DNA from: Zoogloea sp041911615
Lineage (GTDB): Bacteria; Pseudomonadota; Gammaproteobacteria; Burkholderiales; Rhodocyclaceae
Length of the DNA stretch: 36,884 bases
Assembly (NCBI RefSeq): GCF_041911615.1
Contig: NZ_JAYROR010000069.1
Location: forward strand, 1 to 36,884
Reading direction: 5' to 3'
The position numbers and the translations under genes are program-made. Of this stretch, positions 1 to 9,335 are shown piece by piece (the first letter of the stretch is position 1; each line of letters opens with the position of its first letter). The notes under the pieces were generated by a model. It saw only the letters and a list, made by a program, of their open reading frames with translations, did no database searches and was not told the DNA's origin.

Positions 1-1130
1 GACGAAGCGGATGCGGTCGGTGTCGGCCAGGAGCAGGCCGTTGGTGCCGGTGAGGCCGGCGACGGCGTTCCAGGTGGTGCCGCCGTCGGTGCTGTACTGC
101 CAGGCGCCGTTGCCGGTGTTGGTGGCGGTGATGGCGATGCCTTGGAGGGCGCCGGCATCGACGTCGGAGACGGTGCTGCCGAGGAAGCTGGCGACGGTCT
201 GGCCGGCGTTGGCGGTGTCGTCTTCGGTGAGGGGGTTGAGCACCGGCGCGTCGCTGGCGAGGACGGGGGCGTCGTTCACTGCGGTGACGGCGATGTCCAT
301 GGCGTTCTCCTGGCTGGAGAAGGCGCTGGTGCCGCCGTGGGTGGAGGTGTCGGCGTAGGTGCCGGCGGCGCCGCTGGCGTGGTCCCAGGCGCGATAGGTG
401 AGGCTGGCGGCGGTGGCGTTGTGGCCGTCGGGGACGAAGCGGATGCGGTCGGCGTCGGCCAGGAGCAGGGCGTGGGTGGCGGAGACGGGGCCGGCGACGG
501 CGTTCCAGGTGGTGCCGCCGTCGGTGCTGTACTGCCACGCGCCGTTGCCGCTGGCGAGGCTGGTGATGGCGATGCCCTGGAGGGCGCCGCTGTCGGCGTC
601 GGTGACGGTGCCGCGCAGCGCCGAGACGAGGTGCCCGGTGTTGGCGGTGTCGTCCTCGGTGAGCGGGCTGAGGGTGGTGTCGCCGGCGGCGAGCACGGGC
701 GCGTCATTTACCGCGCTGACGGCGATGGTGGCGGTGTCGGAGACGGCGGAGAACGGGGTGGCGTTGCCGGTGCTGCTGGCGTCGACCCCGCTACCGGCGC
801 TCACGCCGGTGCGGTCCCAGGCGCGGTAGGTGAGGCTGGCGCTGGTGGCGTTCTCGCCGTTGGGGACGAAGCGGATGCTGTCGCTGTCGGCCAGGGCGAT
901 GGCGCTGGTGGGGGTGACGCTGCCGAAGGCGGTCCAGCTGCCGCTGCCGAGGCGGTATTCCCAGTGGCCGTTGCCGTCGGTGGTGCCGACGATGACGATG
1001 CCGGTCTGGGTGCCGGTGTCGACGTCGGCGATGGCGCCGCGGAAGCTGGCGACGGTCTGGCCGGCGTTGGCGGTGTCGTCTTCGGTGAGCGCGGCGAGCA
1101 CCGGCGCGGCGGGGGTGAGCACAGGGGCGT
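1..1130 (-). repeat. Tandem ~145-codon repeats in the adhesin gene, nearly identical DNA in two copies
   Basis: Three consecutive WQY-type units lie here. The shared Tyr codon of the motif falls at about 94, 529 and 955 on the plus strand, giving periods of 435 and 426 nt (145 and 142 codons). Bases 54-102 are identical to 489-537 (49 nt), and the match extends to 115/550 with one mismatch at 103/538. Three more WQY units, at about 5060, 5510 and 5965, are more diverged. The array continues past the left edge. Confidence 0.85.
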
Positions 1131-4100
1131 CGTTCACCGCGGTGACGTCGAGGGCAATGGTGGCGGTGGCGGGGAGGGCGCCGTCCTCGCCGCCGTCGGC
1201 GACGGTGACGCTGATGGTGGTGTTGACGTCGGTGTTGGTGGCCGGGATGAAGGTGAGCGCTGCCAGCGCACTATTCACGCTGGCAACGCTGCCGGTGAAG
1301 GTCCAGATCCCGGTGGCGTGGTCATAGCTGGCGCCGGGGGGAACGCTGAGGGTGCCAGCGGAGGGCTGCGACAGGGTGAGGGTGGCGGTGACGATCTCGC
1401 CGGTGTCGGGATCGGTGATGACGAGGCCGGGGATCGCGACGCTGGCGTCGCCTTCGGTGTAGGTGGCGGTGACGTTGCTCGCCGACAGGGTCGGTGCGTC
1501 GTTCAGGTCGCGGATCACCAGATAGGTGGTGCCGCTGGCGGTCTGGGCGCCGAGGGTGGCGTCGGCGACGGCATTGGCGTCGGTGATCGTCCAGGTGAGG
1601 GCACGGCTGGCGCCGCTGGCGGTGAGCGAGGCGGAATTGTTCTGGAACTGGACGTGTTCGAGCAGCGATTCGAATTCGGCCTTGCTGACGTGGCCGCTGG
1701 CGGTGGTCAGGTCGAGGGTGCCGGTGCCGGCGGTGTAGGCGACGTTGATGGTGCCGCCGCCGGGGGCGGTGATGATGTTGCCGGCGCGGCTCCAGCCCGC
1801 CGGGGTGGCGACGCTGAGGACGTCTGCGCTGCCCAGGTTGGTGCTGATGACGACCCGGGCGCTGGCGATGTTGGCGTCGTCCACGTCGGCGATGGTGGCG
1901 ACGCCGACGGCGGTGGGGTTGGTGTCGTCGAGGACGTAGACCGGGCTGCCGCCTTGTTCGAAGACGACGGTGGTGGCGTCCAGTGCGGTGTTGTGGCCGA
2001 GGGTCAGGGTCGGGGCGTCGTTGCGGGCGGTGATGCCGAGGGTGCTGGTACCCGCGTTGGCGGTGACGGTGCCGGTGCTGGCGTCGTTGCCGGCGGTGGC
2101 GTCGGTGAGCCGTGAGCCGAAGCTGCTGGTGGTGCCCCAGGTGAAGCTGCGGTTGGCCGAGGTGCCGGTGGGGTTGTCGTTCGAGGTGGAGAAGACGATC
2201 GAACGGGCGACGGCCTGATAGTCGGCGAGGGTGGCGGAGCCGCTGAGGGTGAGGATGCCGGTGGTGGCGTCGTAGCTGGCGCTGATGCCGGTGCCGGCCA
2301 GCGGTGCGCCGACGCTGAGCAGATCGCCGGCGGTGTGACCGCCGGAGATGGTGACGCTGAGCCCTTCGAGGGTGGTGTCGTCGGCGTCGCCGAGCGTGAT
2401 TGACGGCGCGATGAGGGCGGGCGAGCCCTTTTCGGTGTAGCCGGCGCTGCCGAGGCCGCCGAGGGTGGTGGCGTTGTCGGTGGCGGTGAGCGTGACGCTG
2501 GTGGTGCCGATGGTGCTGGCGAGCTTGTCGGTGCCGCCGGTGGAGGCATCGGCGTCGGTGATCTGCCAGCTGATGCTGCGGGTGGCCGAGACGGCGGTCG
2601 GGTCGTTGGCGGTGGAGCTGAAGGTGACGCTCTGGAGGACGCTTTCGAAGACGCCCTTGGCGGCGCCAGCGTGGGTGAGGGTGAGGACGCCGGTGGCGGC
2701 GTCGTAGCTGGCGCTGATGCCGCTGGCGCCGAGCGAATAGCCCAGGGTGTCGCCGGCCGTGAAGCCGCCACTGATCCACACGCGGGCCTGGGTGAGGTTG
2801 GCGTCGTCCACGTCGGCCAGGCTGATGGCGCTGGCGAGCGTGACGGCACTGCCGCCCTCGGTGTAGGCGACGGGGCTGCCGGGCAGGCCGGAAAGGGTCG
2901 GGGCGTCGTTTTGCGGGGCGAGGGCGACTTCGCTGGTGACGATGGCGCCGGCACTGCCGGCGGCACTGTCGTTGCTGGCGGTGGCGTCGGTGAGGCGGCT
3001 GCCGAAGCTGTCGGTGAATTGCCAGCTGATGGTGCGGGTGCTGGCCGTGCTGGTGGGGTTGTCGGCGCCGCTGCCGTAGGCGATCTGGCGCAGGACGGTT
3101 TCGTAGGCGGCGGTGCTGGCGGTGCCGCTGAGCGTCAGGGTGCCGGTGGCGGCGTGGAAGCTGGCGCTGATGCCGGTGCCGCCGATGTTGGCGAGCGTCC
3201 AGTCGGTGCCCGCGGCGGCGCTGGCGCCGGGCAGGGTGAGGTATTCCTGGGTGGCGTCGAAGCCGCTGCCGGAGATGCGGATGGTGGCGCTGGCGAGGGT
3301 GGTGTCGTCCGGGTCGACCAGCGCGATGCTGGGGGCGAGGACGACGGCGGGGCCGTTCTCGGCGTAGATCACGTCGCCATTGGCCGGCAGGCTGGCCGAC
3401 TGGGCGGCCATGGTGTCGTTGGTGGCGGTGATGTCGATGATCGTGGTCTGGGCGGTGGTGACGGCGCTTTCCAGGCCGCCGCTGTCGGTGACGCGCCAGA
3501 TCAGCGTACGGGTGCTGTTGGAGGCGGTGGGGTCGTCGCTGTTGCTGGTGAAACCGATCGCCTGCATCACCTCGGTGTAGTCGGCCTGATTGGCCGTGCC
3601 GCCGATGGTGCTGAGCGCCATGTCGCCGGCGGCGAGATTCCAGCTGTAGGAGATGACGGTGCCGCCCTTGGTGAGCGTGCCGCTGGTCGCAGTGCCGGAT
3701 TGGATCCAGCCGGCGACACCGGAATAGAAGCCGAGCTCGTCGCCCGCTTCGAGGCCCGCAGTGATGCGCACGAAGGCCGAATTGATGTCGCTCACGAGGC
3801 CATCGTCGGCAACCGAGAGCAGGCCTTCGAGGGTGCCGGGAAGACCGCCTTCGGTGTACGCGATGTGAGCGGTGTAGCCGTTGATGTTGCTGACCTGGGG
3901 CGTTTCGTTGGCGTTGGCGATGGTGACGCTGGTGGTGGCGAGGGCCGAGCTTTGGGCGCCGTAGACGGGCGAACCGCTGGCGCCGTCGGAGTTGGCGTCG
4001 GTGATCTGCCAGGCGATGCTGCGGGTGCTGGTGGCGGCGTCGTAGGCCACGTAGGCCGGGTCGGTGTTGTCGAGGCCGTCGTAGTCGCGCACGTTGGTGT

Positions 4101-7100
4101 AAGTGACCGAGCGCAGGACTTTCTGGTAGTTGGCGACGCTGTCGGTGCCGCTGAGGGTCAGGCGGCCGGTGTTTGGATCGAAGCTGGCGGTGATGCCAGT
4201 GCCGGTGGTGACGGCGGCGAGGCTTTCGCGCCCGTCCGGCAGGTAGCCGGTGCCACTCACCGTGACGGTGGCGCCGCTGAGCTGGGTGTCGTCGGCGTCG
4301 GCGAGGACCAGGGTCGGGGCGATGATGCGCGCGCCGTCGTCTTCGGTGTAGGCCCAGGTGGTCGGCTGGCCGGTGAGGGTGGGGGCGTCAGCGGTGGGCG
4401 TCACCGTGAGGGTGCTGGGGCTGGCGACGCTGGTGAGCCCGGTGCTGTCGGTGGCCTTCCAGGTGAGGGCGCGGGTGGTGCTGTTGACGGTGGGGTCGTC
4501 GGACGTGGTGACGAAGGTGACCGACTGCAGCGCGGTGGCGTAGGTGGCGACGGGCGCGCTGCCAGACAGGGTGAGGACGCCGGTGGTGGCGTTGTAGCTG
4601 ACGGTGAGCCCGCCCGGGGTGCCAACCGCGAGGGTGTCGCCGGCGGTGAAGCCGGCGCTGATGCTGACCGTGGCCTTGCTCAGCTGGCCGCCATCGTCCA
4701 CCAGCACGAGGCCGCTGCCGACATTGACGGGGGTGCCGCCCTCGGTGAAGGCGGCATTGGCGGCGGCGGTGGTGAATTGGGGTGGATCGTTGATGTCGCT
4801 GATCGTGACGCTGACGACTTGCTCGCTGCCCGAGAAGGCGGAGGTGCCGCCGTTGCTGCCCACGTCGGCTTCGCCCCGGGTGCTGCCGGTGGTGGCGGTG
4901 CCGGTGGATTGATCCCAGCCGCGCAGGCTGAGGGTGGCGGTGCCGCCCTTGAAGCCGTCGGGGTTGAAGCGCACGCGGTCGGTGCTCTTGAGAAGCAGGG
5001 CGTTGCTGGCGCTGGGGCTGCCCACGGCGTACCAGGTGGTGCCGCCGTCGGTGGAGTACTGCCAGCTGCCAGTGGCGGTGCCGTTGCTGGTGCCGGTGAT
5101 GGCGATGCCTTGAACGGCGCCGGTGTCCACGTCGGTCATGGCGCTGCCGAGCAGGCTGCCGACGGTCTGGCCGGCGTTGTTGGTGGCGTCTTCGGTGAGG
5201 CCGGAGAAGTTCGACGGGGTGCCGAGCACCGGGGCGTCGTTGACGGCGGTGACGGTGATCGTGGCGGTGTCGCTGGCCGTGGAGTAGGGGCTGCTGCCGC
5301 CGCTGGTGGCGGTGCTGGCTTTGGTGCCTTGCTGGCCGGCGGTGGCGCCGGTCTGGTCCCAGGCTTTGTAGGTGAGGCTGCCGGTGGTGGCGTTCTTGGC
5401 GTCGGGGACGAAGCGCACCTTGTCGGTACCGCGCAGCAGCAGGGCCGAGGTGGAGGAGACGGTGCCGACGGCGTTCCAGGTGCCGCCGTTGTCGATGGAG
5501 TACTGCCAGGTGCCGTTGCCGCTGGCGAGGCTGGTGATGGCGATGCCCTGGAGGGCGCTGGCGTCCACGTCGCCGACCGAGGTGCCCAGCAGGCTGGCGA
5601 CGGTCTGGCCGGCGGTGTTGGTCTGGTCCTCGGTGAGGGGCGTGAGGCTGGGCGCGGCGGGGGTGAGTACCGGCGCGTCATTGACCGCGGTGACGGTGAG
5701 GCTCGCGGTCTGCTTGGCGGCGGAGTAGGCGGTTTCGTCGCCGTTGGCCGACTTGGTGGTGCCGTAAGCGGAGGCGGCGGACAGATCGACGGTGGTGCCG
5801 GCGGTGCCGCTGGTGCGGTCCCAGGCGCGATAGGTGACGGTGGCGGTGCCGTTGAAGTCGGCGTTTGGGACGAAGCGGATCTTGTCGCTGCTGGCGAGCA
5901 GGCGGGCGGTGGCGTCGCTCGGGGTGCCGAAGGCGGTCCAGTTGGCGCCGCCGTCGAGGGAGTATTGCCAGCTGCCGTGGCTGTTGTCGACGGCGGTGAC
6001 GGCGATGCCGCTGACGGTGCCGCTATCCACATCGGTGGTGGCCAGGAAGCTCGAGACGAGGGAGCCGGCGTTGTTGATGGCGTCTTCCTGGATGGCCGGG
6101 ATGGCCGACGGCGTGTTGTTCACCGGCGCGTCGTTGCGGCGGGCGGGGGTGAGGGTGAGCGTCTTGCTGAAGCTGGAGGTGCCGCCGTTGTCGTTGTATT
6201 CGACGACATAGGGCAGCAGCGAGGAGTTGGGCAGGTCGTTCCACATGCCGGGGTGGCTGCCCGACGAGTAGATCTCGCCGTAGTGCTCGGTGCCGTTGGC
6301 GTTGTTGGGCTCGCCGCTGTTCCAGTAGGCGTAGCCGCCGCTCGCGGTGACCGGGCTGGTGTTGCCGGTGGAAATCAGGGTGCCTTTTTCGGGGCCGGTG
6401 ACCCAGTACCACTTGCCTTCGGAGGCGGACTGGCTGGCGTAGGTGGTGGTGCCGGTGGCGGCGTTGATGTAGGTGTAGTCGTCGGAGGCGCCGATCCAGG
6501 CGTCGGCCTGGAGCTTCTGGCGGATGAAGTCGTTTTCGGTCTGGCTGGTGATGGTGGCCAGGTAGCCGGTCATGCCCTGGAAGGTGCGGCTTTCGGCGGC
6601 GGCCTTGGCGGCCGTCCAGGAGTAGCTGCCGGAGACGTACTCGTAGTAGTGGGTCTTGCCGCCGAAGCTGAGGGCGACGGCATTGCCGATGGTGAAGCTG
6701 ATGGTGCGGGCGGTGGTGGTGGGATCGTCGCTGGTGTTGAAGTACTTCACGGCGCGCAGGGCGGCCTGGTATTCGGCGATGGTGGCGGTGCCGCTGAGCG
6801 ACAGGATGCCCGTGGTGGCGTTGTAGGCGTAGGTGATCTTGCCGCTGGCGTCGGTGCCGGATGCGGGCTGGAGCCGGTCTTCGGCGCTGACGAAGTTGCT
6901 GGTGATGACGACGCGGGCGCCGTCGAGGGTGGTGCTGTCCACGTCGGTGAGGGTGAGGCCGGGGTCGACGTAGAAGCTGTTGTCGTTTTCGTTGTAGGTG
7001 TTGGCGCTGATGCTCATGGTCAGCACCGATGGGTCGTCCACCGCGGTGATGGTGATGCCGGCCGTGCGGGTGCCTTGGAGCGAGCCGCCGCTGCCGGTGT

Positions 7101-9306
7101 TGCCGCCGTCGTTGAGGGTGAAGGTGACGGTGCGGTTGCTGACCGACGGAGCGTCGGAGTTGTTGCTGTAGGCGATGACGCGGGCCAGGGCCTGGACGGC
7201 GGCCGGGGTGGCGCTGCCGTTGAGGTTGATGCGCAGTGCGCTGCCGTTGACGCCGGTGTAGCTGGCGTCGACGCTGCCGATGACGGTGCCGGCATAGGTG
7301 ACGTTGCTGCCGGAAATGCCGATCTGGCCGCTGCCGGTGCCCTGGTTGAGCACCGACAGCTGGTCTTCGGCGGCGCCGTTGGTGGTGATCTGGGCTTGCA
7401 GCCAGCCGCCGTTGAAGTTGGCTGGGGCATCCGGATCGGTGACCGTGACGACCTTGTCGATGGGCGTGGCGACGCCGTTCTCGGTGTAGGCGAGGGTCTG
7501 GGCGGCGCCGCCCAGGACCGGGGCGTCGTTGGTGGCGGTGATGTTGATGAGACCGGTGTCGGACGCGCTGGGGCCGGTGGCGCTCATCGCGGTGACGGTG
7601 AACACGCGGGTCTGCGAGGTGACCGGGTTGTCGGACGTCGCTTCGAAGGCGACCTGGCGGGCGATGCTGGTGACGACGGCGTCGTTCACCTTTGAGCCGT
7701 ACACGCGCACGTTGTCGATGTACATCGACGCGCCGGCGGCGCGCCCGCCGGAGTAGTCGTAGGTGCCGGAGACGAACACGAAGCGGTAAGTGCCGGTGGT
7801 GCCGATGGTGGCGCTGGCGGTGGCCCAGTTGGTGGAGCCGGAGCTGCTGGTGCCGGTGGCGTCGAGCACCGTGGTGGTGGCGCCGGTGCTGGTGTTGAGG
7901 ATGTAGCCGAAGACGTCGTAGGCGTCGTCACCGGCGTAGGCGCGCCAGTCGAAGTAGATTTTGTCGCCGGCGCTGGCCGAGAAGGTGTCGCTGTACACGG
8001 CCGGGCCGTGCACCACGTCGTAGCCGGTGGCGGTGGTCATGCCGGAGCTGAGCAGGCTCAGGGAGTGGGTGCCTTCGGTGTATTGGGAGGTGGAAACGGT
8101 GGTGGTGAAGCTGCCCGGAGTGGTCGGGTAGACGTCGTCGTTGCCGGCGTTGGCCGGGTAGGTGTTGTCGTTGGGCGAGACGAAACCGGCGATGCTGGTG
8201 GTGCCGAGGTTGACGACCTGGTTCATGGCCGTCCAGCCGGTGAGGGTGCCAGACTCGAAACCGGAGTTGGTGAAGGTGGAGACGAAATTGATCTTGAGCG
8301 CCTTGCCGGCGGTGCCGTTCTCGGTGGCGTCGATGCTGCCGATGATGTCGCGGCCGCTGCCGTTGCCCAGGTAGACCGAGCTGCCCGAGAAGGAGATGGC
8401 GCCGGCGGCGTTGACGTTGGCGGCGTTGGTGAGGCTGAGAATGTCGGTGTTCTGCCCGTTGGTGAGGCTGAAGCGGACGTACTGGCCGTCGTAGGAGCTG
8501 CCGCCGGTGATGGTGATGTTGTTGTCGACGATGACCGCGCCGCTGCCTTCGACGTAGGTGGTGTCGTCCACCGAGCTGACGACGGGGGTGCCGAGCAGGA
8601 AGGGATCGACTGCGTCGGCGAAGGCGAGCGCGGAGGTCTGGATGACGCCGCTGCTGTATTCGAGGTTCCAGTCGCCGCCCTCCTGGCTGGCGCCGGTGGC
8701 GTCGGTAGAGGCGGCCACGTCGGCCTGGGTGAGGCGGGCGATCTCGTCCACGAGGGCGTGGCCTTCGCTGCCGGCGCCGATGTCGCAGCCATACAGCAGG
8801 ATGTCGCCATCGGTGGCGAGGCTGGCGCCGATGGCGGCGAGCGCGCCGGCGTGGGACGCCAGGTTGCCCTGGTTGAGGCGCAGATCGCCCAGGGTGACTT
8901 CGCCCTGGCTGCCGTGGGAGAGGATGTGGATCGACTGGAGGCCCTGGCGACCGGCCAGGGTGTCCTGCATTTGCTGGAGCGCGTCGCGGGTGGGGTCGAG
9001 GATCACGACCTGGGCGCCGTTCGCGATGTTGCTGGCGAGCACGCCGGCGTTGGGCAACTGGCCGTCCACGAACACGACGCTCTGGGCCGGGGCAGCCGTG
9101 GCGGCGGACTGGACGGCGGCCGGGGCCAGATCGGTGCTGCTGTCGTGGGTGGCATCGACGACGACGGGGTCGGCGGTGACCTTGGCAACGGCTTCGGCGC
9201 CGGCGGCGCCGTCGAAGACGAGACGCTGTTCGAGGGCCAGCGGAGCGGGGCCCTGGCGGTTGAGGCGGCGTTTGGCGGCGGCTTGGCGGGTCGTGTTCGA
9301 GGGCAT
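1..9306 (-). CDS. Giant repetitive surface adhesin with DUF4347, jelly-roll and C-type lectin modules (partial, C-terminus off the left edge)
   Basis: Read on the minus strand from ATG 9306 the frame stays open for 3,102 codons to base 1, so the C-terminus is not seen. An AGGAG-like ribosome site precedes the ATG. There is no Sec signal; residues 23-35 carry a LEPR-type motif (LALEQRLVFDGAA). A DUF4347 domain spans about 77-230, with ILSHG (His131) and LLYGCD (Cys174). Next come cadherin/Ig-like units joined by NDAPV-type linkers: about ten carry an SDxPT-type signature and six carry a WQYSxDGG...RFVP...AWD signature. A jelly-roll (about 343-538) and a C-type lectin domain (about 880-1037) are inserted within repeat units. 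The family is known for T1SS-exported adhesins, and the TolC-like and HlyD-like genes just upstream agree with that. Export route, ligand and any C-terminal RTX signal are inference. The gene's codon-aligned antisense frame is also largely open, a GC-codon artefact. Confidence 0.93.
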   Translation of the reverse strand, partial: MPSNTTRQAAAKRRLNRQGPAPLALEQRLVFDGAAGAEAVAKVTADPVVVDATHDSSTDLAPAAVQSAATAAPAQSVVFVDGQLPNAGVLASNIANGAQVVILDPTRDALQQMQDTLAGRQGLQSIHILSHGSQGEVTLGDLRLNQGNLASHAGALAAIGASLATDGDILLYGCDIGAGSEGHALVDEIARLTQADVAASTDATGASQEGGDWNLEYSSGVIQTSALAFADAVDPFLLGTPVVSSVDDTTYVEGSGAVIVDNNITITGGSSYDGQYVRFSLTNGQNTDILSLTNAANVNAAGAISFSGSSVYLGNGSGRDIIGSIDATENGTAGKALKINFVSTFTNSGFESGTLTGWTAMNQVVNLGTTSIAGFVSPNDNTYPANAGNDDVYPTTPGSFTTTVSTSQYTEGTHSLSLLSSGMTTATGYDVVHGPAVYSDTFSASAGDKIYFDWRAYAGDDAYDVFGYILNTSTGATTTVLDATGTSSSGSTNWATASATIGTTGTYRFVFVSGTYDYSGGRAAGASMYIDNVRVYGSKVNDAVVTSIARQVAFEATSDNPVTSQTRVFTVTAMSATGPSASDTGLINITATNDAPVLGGAAQTLAYTENGVATPIDKVVTVTDPDAPANFNGGWLQAQITTNGAAEDQLSVLNQGTGSGQIGISGSNVTYAGTVIGSVDASYTGVNGSALRINLNGSATPAAVQALARVIAYSNNSDAPSVSNRTVTFTLNDGGNTGSGGSLQGTRTAGITITAVDDPSVLTMSISANTYNENDNSFYVDPGLTLTDVDSTTLDGARVVITSNFVSAEDRLQPASGTDASGKITYAYNATTGILSLSGTATIAEYQAALRAVKYFNTSDDPTTTARTISFTIGNAVALSFGGKTHYYEYVSGSYSWTAAKAAAESRTFQGMTGYLATITSQTENDFIRQKLQADAWIGASDDYTYINAATGTTTYASQSASEGKWYWVTGPEKGTLISTGNTSPVTASGGYAYWNSGEPNNANGTEHYGEIYSSGSHPGMWNDLPNSSLLPYVVEYNDNGGTSSFSKTLTLTPARRNDAPVNNTPSAIPAIQEDAINNAGSLVSSFLATTDVDSGTVSGIAVTAVDNSHGSWQYSLDGGANWTAFGTPSDATARLLASSDKIRFVPNADFNGTATVTYRAWDRTSGTAGTTVDLSAASAYGTTKSANGDETAYSAAKQTASLTVTAVNDAPVLTPAAPSLTPLTEDQTNTAGQTVASLLGTSVGDVDASALQGIAITSLASGNGTWQYSIDNGGTWNAVGTVSSTSALLLRGTDKVRFVPDAKNATTGSLTYKAWDQTGATAGQQGTKASTATSGGSSPYSTASDTATITVTAVNDAPVLGTPSNFSGLTEDATNNAGQTVGSLLGSAMTDVDTGAVQGIAITGTSNGTATGSWQYSTDGGTTWYAVGSPSASNALLLKSTDRVRFNPDGFKGGTATLSLRGWDQSTGTATTGSTRGEADVGSNGGTSAFSGSEQVVSVTISDINDPPQFTTAAANAAFTEGGTPVNVGSGLVLVDDGGQLSKATVSISAGFTAGDTLAVGTPGGLTVSYNATTGVLTLSGSAPVATYATALQSVTFVTTSDDPTVNSTTRALTWKATDSTGLTSVASPSTLTVTPTADAPTLTGQPTTWAYTEDDGARIIAPTLVLADADDTQLSGATVTVSGTGYLPDGRESLAAVTTGTGITASFDPNTGRLTLSGTDSVANYQKVLRSVTYTNVRDYDGLDNTDPAYVAYDAATSTRSIAWQITDANSDGASGSPVYGAQSSALATTSVTIANANETPQVSNINGYTAHIAYTEGGLPGTLEGLLSVADDGLVSDINSAFVRITAGLEAGDELGFYSGVAGWIQSGTATSGTLTKGGTVISYSWNLAAGDMALSTIGGTANQADYTEVMQAIGFTSNSDDPTASNSTRTLIWRVTDSGGLESAVTTAQTTIIDITATNDTMAAQSASLPANGDVIYAENGPAVVLAPSIALVDPDDTTLASATIRISGSGFDATQEYLTLPGASAAAGTDWTLANIGGTGISASFHAATGTLTLSGTASTAAYETVLRQIAYGSGADNPTSTASTRTISWQFTDSFGSRLTDATASNDSAAGSAGAIVTSEVALAPQNDAPTLSGLPGSPVAYTEGGSAVTLASAISLADVDDANLTQARVWISGGFTAGDTLGYSLGASGISASYDAATGVLTLTHAGAAKGVFESVLQSVTFSSTANDPTAVSATRSISWQITDADASTGGTDKLASTIGTTSVTLTATDNATTLGGLGSAGYTEKGSPALIAPSITLGDADDTTLEGLSVTISGGHTAGDLLSVGAPLAGTGISASYDATTGILTLSGSATLADYQAVARSIVFSTSNDNPTGTSANRSFTWGTTSSFGSRLTDATAGNDASTGTVTANAGTSTLGITARNDAPTLTLGHNTALDATTVVFEQGGSPVYVLDDTNPTAVGVATIADVDDANIASARVVISTNLGSADVLSVATPAGWSRAGNIITAPGGGTINVAYTAGTGTLDLTTASGHVSKAEFESLLEHVQFQNNSASLTASGASRALTWTITDANAVADATLGAQTASGTTYLVIRDLNDAPTLSASNVTATYTEGDASVAIPGLVITDPDTGEIVTATLTLSQPSAGTLSVPPGASYDHATGIWTFTGSVASVNSALAALTFIPATNTDVNTTISVTVADGGEDGALPATATIALDVTAVNDAPVLTPAAPVLAALTEDDTANAGQTVASFRGAIADVDTGTQTGIVIVGTTDGNGHWEYRLGSGSWTAFGSVTPTSAIALADSDSIRFVPNGENATSASLTYRAWDRTGVSAGSGVDASSTGNATPFSAVSDTATIAVSAVNDAPVLAAGDTTLSPLTEDDTANTGHLVSALRGTVTDADSGALQGIAITSLASGNGAWQYSTDGGTTWNAVAGPVSATHALLLADADRIRFVPDGHNATAASLTYRAWDHASGAAGTYADTSTHGGTSAFSSQENAMDIAVTAVNDAPVLASDAPVLNPLTEDDTANAGQTVASFLGSTVSDVDAGALQGIAITATNTGNGAWQYSTDGGTTWNAVAGLTGTNGLLLADTDRIRFV

Positions 9307-9335
9307 GGAAGGCTCCTGCAAAGGCGTGGCGGTCG

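Noticed and set aside
1..9306. Repeats of the adhesin as a CRISPR or satellite array
   Set aside because: Period is about 430-450 nt in multiples of three, sequence is coding and repeats vary at the protein level. There are no short repeats with unique spacers.
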